A stretch of DNA of 64,000 bases, taken from positions 310,001 through 374,000 of the forward strand of contig JAIVJV010000009.1 of assembly GCA_020199835.1 (NCBI GenBank), in the 5' to 3' direction. Below the pieces are notes generated by a model. It did not search any database, was not told the origin of the DNA, and saw only the letters and a list, made by a program, of their open reading frames with translations. Origin of the DNA: Acidobacteriota bacterium. Its GTDB lineage: Bacteria; Acidobacteriota; Blastocatellia; Pyrinomonadales; Pyrinomonadaceae. Below, in pieces: positions 1 to 11,600 of the stretch. Position numbers and translations under genes: made by a program. The number at the start of each line of letters is the position of its first letter. Positions within the stretch are counted from its first letter, which is position 1.

Positions 1-12
1 AACCCGGCCAAC

Positions 13-1803
13 GTGCTGACCGAAGCCACCAATCTTCTAACTACAGCCAAAACTCTCGTCACCGCAAGGCTCGACGCAGCCCGCGGCTCTCTCGTCGACG
101 ACTTGAAGCGCGGGGATCGCAACGAAATTCGCGCGCGTATCGTTTACGGCCTCCTCGGAATTCATCCAGGAATTTTTCTCACGCCGACGGGACAGAACGA
201 CTTGCTCGACTTTATCGTCGAACGACGCTTTCGTTCCATCCAGCGCATGCTCAGCTTTGTAAATCCCAATCGCAAACGGCAGATCATGGCGTATCCTCCT
301 GCTGGTCCAATAACCGCGCAGGTCAGCACGCAAACGCGCACGCTCTGGGAAGGCGTCAACGTTGTAGACAATACCAAGCGCTACCCGTTTCTGTTGACGC
401 AACTCGGCAAGCAATCTCCAAAAGACGCGATCGAGAAACTCTTTCTCAAAAACGTTAATATCGACGATCGCACACGTGTGGACTGCCCCGCCGCAGCTAT
501 GACTGTTCATCTTGATGCTCTGCTTGTCGCCAAAAACCCCCACACATTAGCTACCCACCTTGCTAACGAAAATAACGAGTATCTGGCTATCGATCACGCG
601 TATGGCCCATGGCGTCTGAACGGCGGCGGAGGCTTCACTGGATGGACCTCCACTGTTACGGCTGCCGGAGCAAACGTTGACGTGAAGATGCTGGGCGTGC
701 CCCATGACTTTCCGGCACAGCTCGATCTGGTAGACAAAGACGGGCGCCAGTCAATCGAAGTGACGAACGTGACACGGCACACGCCTATCGTTGATGATCA
801 GGTTCTAATCGAATCAAGTGTGCTGGCGGAATCAACCATGCGTGTAACCCAGTTAGGTCGCCCGGTCCCCGTAGGCGCGCATTTGGCTGACACGCGGGTT
901 CCCTCCTTCCACGCTGTGAGCGACCCACGACCTGACAAATCGTTATTCGATCAAAGCTTCATCAACGAAGAAGATCTTCAGGTCGGCGATCACATCTACG
1001 TTGCGAACCATCCGATCCACCGCACGAGGATTGGAAGCACGATTTGGAACGGCGAGCATTCGTTCGTCCTCGATCCGTGGCAGGGCACCCGTACCAAGAT
1101 GCTTGTCACCGGTCACGGCGTGCACACGCTGACGGTTGCTCAGGTCGTTTGGGTGATGTTGGAAGAGATTAACGCGTTTCTCGAAGTCACGCGCAAGATT
1201 GTTGATAGGTGGCTGGCAATGCCCGCAACTACAGTCCCGGTAGCGGAGGAGGCCTCAAACAATACGTTGCGAGCCGCGTTGGGCAGGATTTTATTACTCA
1301 CTGCGCCTGCTCCATTCAACGGCACGTTCCGCGTCTTTAATTTACCCGCGCTCACGTATCGCAAAATCGGAAAAGACCGAACTTACCCCGCTTACTGGGT
1401 CATGGATTTGGATGGAACCGTTGGTCCAACCCCGATCGACCGCCGGAAAATACTCATCTTTGATTATGACCCGGAACGCAAAACAGCGAAACAATGGCCG
1501 CCGGCGGGGTTCACTAACCAGGTCGCTGTCTTGCGCCACGATGCCCTCGTTAACCTGAGCACCACCCCTAAACATCAGTACGCAGTGAGCTACATCGATG
1601 ACAACGCAGGCAAACTCGTATACATGCCGCTTTACTACCCCATTGGAACGAAAAAAGGCAAACCCGTGCGTCTCGACTACAACGACATTCAGGACAGCGT
1701 GGTCCTGGGCACTGAAACCGGCAAGTTCTTCGTAGTCAAGCCGCAGGTCCGCTCCACACAGACTTACCTGGCATTCCTCAAACAGATCGGCGCGATTCTT
1801 TAA
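13..1803 (+). CDS. Large protein with a Bacillus Tgl-like transglutaminase signature
   Basis: The 596-residue product starts at a GTG, but the frame stays open to the window edge, so the true start may lie upstream. Three segments resemble Bacillus subtilis protein-glutamine gamma-glutamyltransferase (Tgl) in the right order. They are VDCPAAAMTVHLDALL around Cys158 (compare FECATAIVIIYYLAL in Tgl), then LQVGDHIYVANHP followed by IWNGEHSFVL with Glu348 (compare GDCLYFKNP and WRGENVILL), then GHG with His368 (compare AHG). These would supply a Cys-Glu-His active site. About 120 extra residues lie between the Cys and Glu segments, and there are large N- and C-terminal extensions. There is no signal peptide or membrane segment. 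It leads the run of giant genes to 16745, with 21 bp to the next gene. The Tgl relation rests on recalled motifs, not on an alignment; a general papain-like fold is the alternative. Confidence 0.6.
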   Translation: MLTEATNLLTTAKTLVTARLDAARGSLVDDLKRGDRNEIRARIVYGLLGIHPGIFLTPTGQNDLLDFIVERRFRSIQRMLSFVNPNRKRQIMAYPPAGPITAQVSTQTRTLWEGVNVVDNTKRYPFLLTQLGKQSPKDAIEKLFLKNVNIDDRTRVDCPAAAMTVHLDALLVAKNPHTLATHLANENNEYLAIDHAYGPWRLNGGGGFTGWTSTVTAAGANVDVKMLGVPHDFPAQLDLVDKDGRQSIEVTNVTRHTPIVDDQVLIESSVLAESTMRVTQLGRPVPVGAHLADTRVPSFHAVSDPRPDKSLFDQSFINEEDLQVGDHIYVANHPIHRTRIGSTIWNGEHSFVLDPWQGTRTKMLVTGHGVHTLTVAQVVWVMLEEINAFLEVTRKIVDRWLAMPATTVPVAEEASNNTLRAALGRILLLTAPAPFNGTFRVFNLPALTYRKIGKDRTYPAYWVMDLDGTVGPTPIDRRKILIFDYDPERKTAKQWPPAGFTNQVAVLRHDALVNLSTTPKHQYAVSYIDDNAGKLVYMPLYYPIGTKKGKPVRLDYNDIQDSVVLGTETGKFFVVKPQVRSTQTYLAFLKQIGAIL

Positions 1804-1824
1804 TCAAATTTAAGGTCAGCTCGA

Positions 1825-4800
1825 ATGGATATTGACGATCTCGCGAAACTTGCCTCCTCTTTCGTGCTGCCGTTGGCAGAGGCGATCGAAGATCCCGATG
1901 TCGAAAGCGTTCTGATTAGCGATCTGGGTTTTGTGCTCCCGCCGGGTGTCTCGCTGGTCGGTGGCGTACGCGGCACGCTCGAGGGAGTGGTCGAGGCGGC
2001 GCTGGCGTTGGAAGCATTCGATCCGGACACAGGCTCAGCACTGGAGCTGTTCGCCAATCTCGCGCCGGCCTTTCGCAAGGGCATCGAAGGTGTGGTCCAA
2101 CTTGCAGACACGATCGACGGTGCTGCGACCGGCAGCGCGTTAGTTACCAACACCGACGTCCTGCAAGTTTTGCCACGCCGCCTGCTGGATTACCTCACCG
2201 TAGATTTCGCGGAACGCGAACTGCCCGTTGCTTACGCGATGCTGCGTGTGATTGGCATCATTGAGCTCACCGAAGTGGTCCATGAAAACGATCCGCATCG
2301 GATTACTTTCACCGAACGCACCATTCACTGGGACCGTCTGCCTCGACTTGTCTCCGATCCAGTTGGACTGATCAAAGAAGAGTATGCATGGGACAGCCCG
2401 GAAGGCATCGACACGCAGAACCTCTTCGAACGCGTGCGCGATCTTGCAGCAGTCTTTGGTTTACGCAGCGACCTCCGCGCGGTCGACGAGCGGGCGCAGA
2501 TTGCCTTTGACCTCGCGCTCCTCGGCGCGGGCGCGGTGCCCGCAAACGATGAGGTGAAGGTACTTCGCGTGCCGTTTCTTCCGGTGCCCAACGCAAACAT
2601 CGGCGCCGAAGTTTATCCGGTTGGCGATAACGCCGGACGCATCGACGGCCTCGCAATCGGGCTCTATGTCGAAGGACAACTCGTCGAGACGATTCCGATC
2701 ACTGAATGGCTCTCGGCCCAGATCAAACTCGCTGCGTTTGCCTCAGGCTTCGGAGTCGTCGTACGCGATGGTCAGGACGCGAAACTCGTCTCGGCGCTCT
2801 TCACAAATTCACCCGCTACAATCCTCGACGGGATCGAGCTTGATGCCGAAGTTAAGTTCCTGGTCCAATCGCCAGACGGTGCTCCCATCGTGTTGTTTGG
2901 GACGAAGGACGCGACTCGCATCCAGATTCAGTCGTTCGATCTGACTGTCGGTTTTTCCAAACCCGGCGCGGGTCCCCTCGACTTGTATTTTGAAATCGGA
3001 TTGGTGAAAGCGGCGCTCGTTGTCAAAGCGAGTGAAGGAGACGGCTTTCTAAAACAGGTGCTCGGCGATGGTTTCACGATCGAGTTTGATACAAACGTCG
3101 GCTTCTCAACGCAACGCGGTCTTTACTTCAAGGGCGGCGCCGGCCTTGAGTTCACTTTGCGGCTCGACCTTAACCTTGGTCCGATATTCATCGACACCGT
3201 CGACATTTCCATCAAAGCCAACAACGAGAATGCAACGCTCGGCACCGCCGTTACCGGCGGTCTCGAGATTGGGCCGGTGGTTGGAGTTGTAAAAGGTATC
3301 GGAATCGAAGCGAAGCTCTTTCCGAATCGTCCCGGGGTGCTCGGGAGTGCCGATCTCACCATCGGTTTCAAACCACCGACCGGCATCGGCTTGTCGATGG
3401 ACACGCCGGCGGTAAAGCTCGGCGGCTTCCTGCTCATCGACACCGAGCGCGGTCGCTACGTCGGCGCGCTCGAACTCTCGGTGCTGGAAAAGTTTTCCTT
3501 AACGGCAATCGCGATCATCACTACGAAGATGCCGGACGGATCTGACGGCTTCTCGCTCCTGATGATCATTACCGTCGTCCTGCCGGTACCGATTCCTCTC
3601 AGTTACAACTTTTATTTTGCCGGAGCCGGTGGCCTTCTTGGCCTGAACCGCAGTGTAAACCTCGATCGTCTTCGCGACGGTCTGCGCGCAGGCACGGCGG
3701 ATAGCATCCTGTTTCCGACCGACATTGTTAGACGTATCGATACGATCGTGCGCGATCTGGAGGAAGTATTTCCCGTCGCCGAGGGCCAGTTCCTCATTGG
3801 GCCAATGGCGATGATCACGTGGAGCAGTCCGCCACTGATCACGATCAAGCTCGGTTTGATAATCGAGATCGGCACACCGCTGCGGATCGCCATCCTCGGC
3901 GTCCTTCGCGCGGCGTTGCCGGACGCAAACGAGCCTATCGTTGACCTCAAAGTAGCTTTCCTGGGAACAATCGACATCGGCGCCGGACTGCTCACGTTCG
4001 ACGCCGCCATCTACGATTCCTACATCGGACGTGAGGGATTCAAGCTTTCGTTGGAAGGCGACATCGCGCTGCGGTTGAGCTGGGGTAAACAAAAGGATTT
4101 TGTTACGACTATCGGAGGTTTTCATCCTCTATTCAAACCGGCAGCGCACCTGCGACTCCCGGCGATGCGACGCATCACACTCAGCCTGCTGAAAGACAAT
4201 CCGCGTCTTCAACTATCTACCTACTTCGCGATCACCACCAACACAATTCAGTTCGGCGCCCGGCTAAGCTTCTACTTCAAAGTTTCCGGTTTCTCGATCG
4301 TCGGTGAGTTTGGCTTTGACGTCCTGTTTCAGTTTTCACCTTTTCATATCGATGCACATGTGTACGCGCGACTCGCGGTACGCTCCGGAAACAGCGACCT
4401 CCTCTCACTCAACCTTGACTTCACTCTTAACGGCCCCACGCCGTGGATAGCGAAAGGAAAGGCAAGCTTCAAGATCCTCTTCTTCTCGGTGTCGGTGAAG
4501 TTTGAGAAACGCTTTGGCGAAGAGGTACACACGACACTTCCGGAAATTGACGTGCTGCCACTCGTGCTCGATGAGTTTAGAAGAGACGCGAATTGGCGAG
4601 CTGAATTGGGCACCGGCGCGAGCACGCTCGTTACCGTTCTTCCCATTGCCCCGGTCGCCGGTTCGGTGGTGATCGACGCTGGTGGAAAACTCACAGTGAG
4701 CCAGCGAGTCCTTCCGTTGAGCACTGACTTTTCGTTGTTCGGCACGAGCCGTCCAGCGGACGCTGAAAAAGTTACGATCAACCAAATGCGGCTGGGGGGC

Positions 4801-5370
4801 AACGTCGCCAACACTTCACCGATCTTCGAGCCATTTGCGCCGGCAGCGTTCCAGGAGTTGTCCGACCGCGACAAACTGACTGCGCCCGCTTACGAACCGC
4901 GTGTGAGCGGAGTACAGGCGACGGGTGGCACTGATCTGCGTACCGACCATGTCCTCCGTCTTCCGGTCACTTACGAAATGCTCGTCAGCGATGCAGCCGT
5001 TGATCCCCAAACGACGCGTTCAAATGGTGCACCTGAACCAAGAGGAAACTTTGAAGCACTCGTGCCCGGCGGACGCATAGGCCGTTCGTCACTCTCGCGA
5101 AAACGTTTTCGTACACGCGAAGAAAGATCGGTGCTTGACGTTCGTGAAGTACAGGACCGTTACGCTGTTGCACAGGTGCGCGATCTCCGTCCGATTGGAC
5201 CAGAGGGCCTGCCGGTTGACGCGATCCTGGACGGCAGCGGACGTCTCGTATTTCCAGATGGCGTATTGCTCGCACGCGCTGATGCTGAAGCTCGACTTAA
5301 AGAACTCCTCGCTCGTGGTGAGAGCGCGGATGCACTTGAAATTATTCCGGAGGCGCAACTCGCCGCGTAA
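1825..5370 (+). CDS. DUF6603 domain protein
   Basis: This 1181-residue protein has no signal peptide and no cysteine-rich or catalytic motif that I recognise. Its central and C-terminal parts are a long series of alternating beta-type segments rich in Gly and Asp. They include FGFDVLFQFSPFHIDAHVY and LNGPTPWIAKGKASFKILFF, which match my memory of DUF6603, a family of large proteins of unknown function in Actinomycetota, Myxococcota and Cyanobacteriota. The first 250 residues are more helical and may form a separate domain. The ATG follows an AAGG motif, and only 6 bp separate the stop from the next gene. A repetitive beta-solenoid or fibre-like structure is plausible but is inference. Confidence 0.7.
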   Translation: MDIDDLAKLASSFVLPLAEAIEDPDVESVLISDLGFVLPPGVSLVGGVRGTLEGVVEAALALEAFDPDTGSALELFANLAPAFRKGIEGVVQLADTIDGAATGSALVTNTDVLQVLPRRLLDYLTVDFAERELPVAYAMLRVIGIIELTEVVHENDPHRITFTERTIHWDRLPRLVSDPVGLIKEEYAWDSPEGIDTQNLFERVRDLAAVFGLRSDLRAVDERAQIAFDLALLGAGAVPANDEVKVLRVPFLPVPNANIGAEVYPVGDNAGRIDGLAIGLYVEGQLVETIPITEWLSAQIKLAAFASGFGVVVRDGQDAKLVSALFTNSPATILDGIELDAEVKFLVQSPDGAPIVLFGTKDATRIQIQSFDLTVGFSKPGAGPLDLYFEIGLVKAALVVKASEGDGFLKQVLGDGFTIEFDTNVGFSTQRGLYFKGGAGLEFTLRLDLNLGPIFIDTVDISIKANNENATLGTAVTGGLEIGPVVGVVKGIGIEAKLFPNRPGVLGSADLTIGFKPPTGIGLSMDTPAVKLGGFLLIDTERGRYVGALELSVLEKFSLTAIAIITTKMPDGSDGFSLLMIITVVLPVPIPLSYNFYFAGAGGLLGLNRSVNLDRLRDGLRAGTADSILFPTDIVRRIDTIVRDLEEVFPVAEGQFLIGPMAMITWSSPPLITIKLGLIIEIGTPLRIAILGVLRAALPDANEPIVDLKVAFLGTIDIGAGLLTFDAAIYDSYIGREGFKLSLEGDIALRLSWGKQKDFVTTIGGFHPLFKPAAHLRLPAMRRITLSLLKDNPRLQLSTYFAITTNTIQFGARLSFYFKVSGFSIVGEFGFDVLFQFSPFHIDAHVYARLAVRSGNSDLLSLNLDFTLNGPTPWIAKGKASFKILFFSVSVKFEKRFGEEVHTTLPEIDVLPLVLDEFRRDANWRAELGTGASTLVTVLPIAPVAGSVVIDAGGKLTVSQRVLPLSTDFSLFGTSRPADAEKVTINQMRLGGNVANTSPIFEPFAPAAFQELSDRDKLTAPAYEPRVSGVQATGGTDLRTDHVLRLPVTYEMLVSDAAVDPQTTRSNGAPEPRGNFEALVPGGRIGRSSLSRKRFRTREERSVLDVREVQDRYAVAQVRDLRPIGPEGLPVDAILDGSGRLVFPDGVLLARADAEARLKELLARGESADALEIIPEAQLAA

Positions 5371-5376
5371 ATCCTA

Positions 5377-8300
5377 ATGGCCTTCCCTATCGCACAATAT
5401 AGTTTCGTTTCCTGGTTGCGCCAGGGCGTCGCAACGTCAATCGAGCAAGCAGATGATCTCGGTGAAAATCCGAACGCTGGTGCACCGGGGCGAGCTTCCG
5501 TCACCGTTGATGTAACTCTCGGATATGTGCCGAAGGGCGGCGGCACGACAGCAGCGCTTCCCCAGGTCTCAAAGAAAGTTGAACTACTTGGACCATCGGA
5601 CCTCGGGGGCATCAACGCCCAGGCGATCTTACGAACTGAGCCTTACGATAACGCGGTGAATGTCACGCCCGGCGAACTCGCTTACGTCGAGTTTTACGAA
5701 GAAGATTTTCCCTGGCGATATACACCCGCGCGTCCGGCTTCGCTCACTGAAGACGCTGCACGTCAACACAAGCTGCGTCCGTGGATCGCTTTGTTTGTGC
5801 TGCGTGCTTCAGAATTTACCCTGCTCGAAAAACCGGGAGAGTTGCCGGTGTTGACGCTGACGGCGGAAGCCGAGCTCCCGCCGGTGGACGAAACGTGGGC
5901 GTGGGCCCACGCACAGATCAGCCGTGCAGTAGCCGATCCAAACGACGTAGCGAGAGCCATCGCAGACAATCCCGATCACGCGCTCTCGAGATTGCTCAAC
6001 CCGCGCCGCCTCGTCGCGGACACTGCGTACGACGCTTTCATCGTTCCGGCATTCGAGAGCGGTCGTCTCGCCGGACTCCGTCTTCCGGTTGATGCTGTTC
6101 CGGCGCAGAAACCATCGTGGGGAACAGCCGAGGCCCAGGCCGATCCGCGTTATCCCGTCTATTACCATTGGAACTTCAAAACCGGGAACTCCGGCGACTT
6201 CGAAACTCTCGTGCGCAAGATCGTGCCTGGTCCAGTCGGAGAAAGATTTGGCAAACGAAGGATGGACATTTCTGCTGCGGGGTACGGAGTCGCAACAGAT
6301 CCCGGCGCTGCGGTCGATCTCGAAGGCGCACTAAAGCCGCCTGACTTCGTGCGACAAAACTTTCCTGCTCAACCCGGAGCGGCCGTGGTCACGCAGATCG
6401 AAGAGATCGTGGATCTGTCTGAGAACCTGCAGGATGCCAACGCTCACAACCTGCCTCACCCGTTCGCTTCCAACGGGAACGGATCCAGCGGCTTCAACCC
6501 AATCCTCAGACCGGATGGCGTAGCTGAAGATTTGCCCGATGATCCCATCGTAACTCCGCCGGCATACGGCCGTTGGCATGCAGATGTGGCGCGCGTGGCG
6601 GACGCATCCGGCAATGCAGCACTCGCATGGCTGCGTGAATTGAATCTCGATCCGCGTAACCGCGCTGTTGCCGGGCTCGGATCGGAAGTCGTGCGGCAAA
6701 ACCAGGATGAGTTGATGGAGCGCGCGTGGAACCAGGTTGGGGAGTTGGGAGCGGCGAATCAAAGGCTGCGTGAAGCAGAGTTGGCAATCGCCGCCGCTGA
6801 AAGGTTGTTTCAAAAACACGTTGCCGCAGCCGGAGACGATCGCGTCTTGACGTTGACTGTCGCAGCACAGCGCGGTTTGTCGGCATCGGCACACCAATCA
6901 GTTCGGGAACTCGTTTCGGAGAGTCGTGTGCCCGTGGCCGCACAAACTTCGTCGTTCAAACGGGTGACGCGTCCGCAGCGCAAGATCATGCGGCGGCTGA
7001 CCGGCAAATCGAATGTCGAAGGTTTTCAAAACAATTTATTGACGAAGATGAACCTCGAGTCGGACCAGGCACTCTCCGCGGCGCCGCCAAAGGCTGAACC
7101 GGGCGCGTCGATTGGTGTGGACCTCGTGACAACGGCAGTAGAGGCGTCAGTCAATGAGTTTGTAATTCAAGCGCCCGTGCCGCGACAGCTCTTCGTCACA
7201 CTCTTTTATGAAGATCTGCGTTCGCGCCGGCTCGCCAATCCGCCACAAGACCTCGCTACCCTCTCACTCGCAACCGTGAAGGCCGCCACCCAGGCAGCGC
7301 TCAACGCTCGAATTCCTCCGGGCTCCCCACCGGATCAACTAGCACTGGCACAACGCGCCGGCCAGATGATCGCGGCGACAAGCGCGTTCGCGGCGGATGG
7401 ACCAGATGCGGTTCGGCTTACTTTGCCAAAAGCACTTTTTGATGCTGAATTCGGAGTTCAGATTGCCGGGAAGACGTATCGCGGTGTCACGGTGGTTTCG
7501 GATGCACCACCCGCAGACGGCGAGATTGCGCGTATGACTGATGTCGATGCGACGCGGCAGTATCAAACGGATCTGCAACAGTTTCGAGCCAATGTTCTTA
7601 CCGGCAGACCTCTGCCACCTCCTCGTCCGCAGTTGACGAGTGTTCCCACCCTCGCCTTAAACGTGCTTCAGCAAATGCGTCCCGACCGGGCAGCGGTAAA
7701 GCGAATCGCATCTGTACTTCCCGGTGTCGGCGAGATCATTACTGGCCGTGATGCGGAGTTGCCGAGAAGAACAAGAGCAGTGATGGCGCATCCGATCTTT
7801 CCCGACCCAATGTTTGAGCACCTGAGCAAGCTCTCACAGGATTTTATTCTTCCCAACGCCAACGATTTGCCGAAAGATACGATCACCCTGATGGAACCTA
7901 ACCAGCGTTTCATCGAAGCCTACCTTGCCGGTCTGAACGACGCGATGGCGAGTGAGTTGCTGTGGCGTGAATACCCGACAGATCTTCGAGGCACTTACTT
8001 TCGCGTTTTCTGGGACACGAAGGATGCGCTGGGCGGGCAGGACCGCATGGACATCAAGCCGATGGACCAATGGACAAACCAACTCGGCAATCAATTGGTG
8101 ATACCACCCGAAACACTCGTCCTGGTCGTCCGCGGTGAGCTGCTCATCAAATACCCTGACACTGTTATCTACGCGCAGGAGGCGGACTGGACCGACAACG
8201 ATCCACTCAAGGCGCGCCGGCTCAAGCCAAACGGCCAGGTGAAGTTTCCTTCATTCCATGCGCGCCTCGAACCGGATGTGACTATCGTGGGTTTCGATCT

Positions 8301-8640
8301 TCCGAAGGCGACCGCGCTTGGTCACAGGCCTTTGGATGTTACGGATCCTGAGCCCGCGCGACCGGGTTGGTTTTTTATCCTCAAGGAACGGCCCGGTCAG
8401 GTTCGTTTTGGCTTGGACCAATCGGCGCCCGCCGGTGGTCTCGCTGCCTGGAACGATCTTTCGTGGGAAGCGATTCAGTTTCCTGCGAATACAACTTACC
8501 TGCATCTCTCAGAGAATGCCGCGCTTCAACCCCAAACGCCGTCCGAGGCGCAGTGGGGCCGGACGGCGGCGGACATGGCGTACATTCTTTTTCAAACGCC
8601 GATCTTGTATGCGCGACACGCGGAGGAGATGCTCCCATGA
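5377..8640 (+). CDS. Giant conserved protein of unknown function (1087 aa)
   Basis: I recognise no named domain. The N-terminus (FVSWLRQGVA) is followed by a beta-rich region containing TPGELAYVEFYEEDFPWRYTP and RPWIALFVLR. A helical segment follows at about residues 445-500. The C-terminal part has a Trp- and Asp-rich stretch (FRVFWDTKD, RGELLIKYPDTVIY) and ends in a helical tail. There is no signal peptide and no transmembrane segment, so a cytoplasmic or particle-associated role is likelier than secretion by Sec. It is translationally coupled to the next gene by an ATGA overlap at 8637-8640, which suggests the two products are needed in fixed proportion. Base composition and codon use look like the rest of the window. 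Confidence 0.75.
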   Translation: MAFPIAQYSFVSWLRQGVATSIEQADDLGENPNAGAPGRASVTVDVTLGYVPKGGGTTAALPQVSKKVELLGPSDLGGINAQAILRTEPYDNAVNVTPGELAYVEFYEEDFPWRYTPARPASLTEDAARQHKLRPWIALFVLRASEFTLLEKPGELPVLTLTAEAELPPVDETWAWAHAQISRAVADPNDVARAIADNPDHALSRLLNPRRLVADTAYDAFIVPAFESGRLAGLRLPVDAVPAQKPSWGTAEAQADPRYPVYYHWNFKTGNSGDFETLVRKIVPGPVGERFGKRRMDISAAGYGVATDPGAAVDLEGALKPPDFVRQNFPAQPGAAVVTQIEEIVDLSENLQDANAHNLPHPFASNGNGSSGFNPILRPDGVAEDLPDDPIVTPPAYGRWHADVARVADASGNAALAWLRELNLDPRNRAVAGLGSEVVRQNQDELMERAWNQVGELGAANQRLREAELAIAAAERLFQKHVAAAGDDRVLTLTVAAQRGLSASAHQSVRELVSESRVPVAAQTSSFKRVTRPQRKIMRRLTGKSNVEGFQNNLLTKMNLESDQALSAAPPKAEPGASIGVDLVTTAVEASVNEFVIQAPVPRQLFVTLFYEDLRSRRLANPPQDLATLSLATVKAATQAALNARIPPGSPPDQLALAQRAGQMIAATSAFAADGPDAVRLTLPKALFDAEFGVQIAGKTYRGVTVVSDAPPADGEIARMTDVDATRQYQTDLQQFRANVLTGRPLPPPRPQLTSVPTLALNVLQQMRPDRAAVKRIASVLPGVGEIITGRDAELPRRTRAVMAHPIFPDPMFEHLSKLSQDFILPNANDLPKDTITLMEPNQRFIEAYLAGLNDAMASELLWREYPTDLRGTYFRVFWDTKDALGGQDRMDIKPMDQWTNQLGNQLVIPPETLVLVVRGELLIKYPDTVIYAQEADWTDNDPLKARRLKPNGQVKFPSFHARLEPDVTIVGFDLPKATALGHRPLDVTDPEPARPGWFFILKERPGQVRFGLDQSAPAGGLAAWNDLSWEAIQFPANTTYLHLSENAALQPQTPSEAQWGRTAADMAYILFQTPILYARHAEEMLP

Positions 8641-11600
8641 CTCTGACGAACATTCGCGCGGATCAACGCGGCAACAACGTTCCACTTATCGACGAGATTC
8701 GTAACGCCGTGGGAGCACTCTCAGACGGGACGCCATTCCTGTTGTGGCCCATCAGGATCGAAACGCGTTTCATTCAACGTGAGGTGCCTCGCGCTCCTGG
8801 TCCAACCGCGGCAGACACGCTCATCGAACATCTGAATGTCGCCGTTGGCGCACTCGACGCCATCGCGAAAAAAGACTTTGCTACAGATCTCAAGGGAACT
8901 GTAAAAGCAAAGAAAGATTTCAAACGCCGCGTAGAAGTGCCCCTCTACGATTTTCTTCAACAGCAACTTACGACTGCGTCAAATGGCACGGGGCAAGCAA
9001 ACAAACTCTTGCGAGATGCTGCTGGAGGCACCGAGGCGGACGCGAAAACGCTGAACGAGATCGTCAAACGCGGCACTGCAGCAATCGCGGGCGCATCGCA
9101 GGCGATCGCCAGACTCCGTTCCACACACCAACGCGAGCAGTTTCAGAAAGAACTCGCGCGTCTTCAGAAGCTAACGGCAGTCATTTTCAATCATATTCGA
9201 GCGCGACTGATTCCGACCCTCGCGATGGTCCATAACCTGCGTACGCGCGAACCACTTTTCCGTCGTGCGGGGCGACCTCGAGGTGAAGTGTTGCCTCTTG
9301 CGCGACTGGCTGATTCGGCTGTGATTTTTGATCGCGTTCGCTCAGGACTCGAAGAAACGATTCTGACGCTCGACGCCGCGGTGAAGGCAGCAAGACGGTT
9401 GGACCGGACCGCGCAGTTTGCCAAACAGATCATCGACGCCACGGCGACCGCCACCGCGAACCTTCGCGCAATCGCGCTCATCCCCGGAGACTGGAAATTA
9501 CAAGTTAACGAACTCGCCACCGCACGCCGTGAATTGGTGGACCGTCTCGCAACTGCACTCGAGCGCGGCGCGATTGGAGGCGGCGAAGCTACAACTCGAC
9601 TTGCCACACAAGGACGCGAGCTACGCGCGAGCCAGGCTGCTTTGGAAAAAGCGATTAACGAGATCCGCAGCGACGATAAGTCACTGGATCGCGAAGTTGC
9701 GCCGGGCTTGCGCGACGCACCGTTTCGGCTTCCGGTTGATACCCAAACCGTTAATGAATTGTGGGTGCGAATCTTTCCTGACGACATTGCGATCGAAACG
9801 CATGAAACACGGTTTACCAGTATCGAACTTGAAAGCGGGCAAACTTTCTGGCGCGAGACTATCGATGCTGGCGGAAATGACGCCCTCCTTCGCGGTGCGT
9901 GGAGAGTGTTATGCCTGAAGCATGGCTCAAACCGCGCGGCGTGGATCGCTCTGCAAACTCAGCCCAGCGACGTGAATGCACGCGACGCAAAGGCGGGCGC
10001 GGAAATACTCGATGCGCTGACAGCTCTCGATCGCCGCCTCGACGAAGTCTCCGCTTCTGAACCAGGCAGGCGACTCGGCGCGCTCTTGAGAGCGGGTGAA
10101 ACGGCACTCGATAAGATCAACGCAACAAAGTCCGCGCCAACATTGATGCTGACCAGGATCGGTCGAAAACTTGAGACGATACGATCGAAGGCAGCAGGCA
10201 TGGACGCAAAAGCGCGGGGACTCGTAGAGCCGGAAGAGCAACCACTCAATCGCCTGGAGCCGGTGCTGGCAAAGCTCGATCGCTGGTTAGTTGAGGCCAC
10301 GAAAATCAATGCCGAACGCGAAGCGCCGCATATCGACTTCGCTGATGTAGCGCTGAAGGACGGCAACTGGACCAGCGCGCCTCATTCAGGTGTGCTGCCA
10401 CATCGCTTCGTAGTCGTGACGGCGAACGCCGATCGCGCCTCACACGTCGTCGCGTGCGAACCTGTTAATCCCGAATTGAAGCTCGGAATCGATCCCGATC
10501 CCGCAAACCAGGCTACCGAACAATACGCACTTGATGCTAACGGGAATCTCGTAGTCGGTGAGTCCATTCGGTGGATGGTGGACTTTGATGAAGCCATCAA
10601 GAACGGCATGGGCGTGAAGATTCGGATCACGGCGGACGAGGCACGCGAGGGATTCGATCGCGTTTACGTGCTCGGAGTCCAAACGAACAACGCCGACGCG
10701 GGCCGCCAAAATCTCGAGCGTCTGATCGACAACCATCACTTCGGACAGAATGGACTGGCGCTCGTTCCCATCGGAACACCCACAAACAATGCTGAATCTG
10801 AGACGGCCGGCTACAAGAGCAGCGACGATCCGGACGAGAGCTATGCGATCGAACGAGGCGCGGCGCTTTTCGATCCTAACGCCACAGCGGCGCAAGCGGC
10901 GGACGGTCTTCGTCTTGCGCGTGCCCTCGGCATGGATCCAGCTGCTCTCGCACATGTGGCCCACGCTGGAGGTCACGACGTAAATGAAGCCTTCCTGGTG
11001 AACCGGGTACTTTGGCCGGGAACTTTTGGCAACTACCTCGAAGAGTTCTTCGGATCGTTACTGCCAATCGAAACACGCGACTGGATCGCCGAGTATTCCC
11101 TCGCGCACGTCACGGCTCGCGGCCTCATACCAGGCCTGCGAGTTGGACCACAGCCTTATGGCGTCCTCCCAACAACGGCGTTCAGCTCATACGTGCCGTC
11201 AACAGGCCCCGCAGTTTTTCCCAACGCACCCGCTACCCGAGCGGAGCGACGCGCACTCTTCAACAGGCTGTTGCGTGATGTGCTCCTGCGTATGCAGGAA
11301 GACTGGACTGCACTGCGAATGGCGCGCGTAAAGCACGCGCACAGCACTGGAGTAACAGATTTCCAGCAGCATTTCCTCGACATACTCGGACTCGAGTCAA
11401 CCTCAGCAACTTCCGCTTATCGCCTGTCACTGAATTGCGCCCGCCGGCACCCGCCAGTACTTCCCGACGATCTGCTTGATTTCGGTGTGCCACGCACAGC
11501 GACGGGAGCGACTTCAACTGCCGCCGCGTATGGGCCAGTCGCTCTGCTCGATCGCTTCAGCAACGTTTTCAGAGATGCACTGCAACTTGGACCAGGCGAC

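Noticed and set aside
8367..8636. 90-codon N-terminal extension of the 2079-residue protein
   Set aside because: It overlaps the end of the 1087-residue gene in another frame; the ATGA junction at 8637 is the more natural start.
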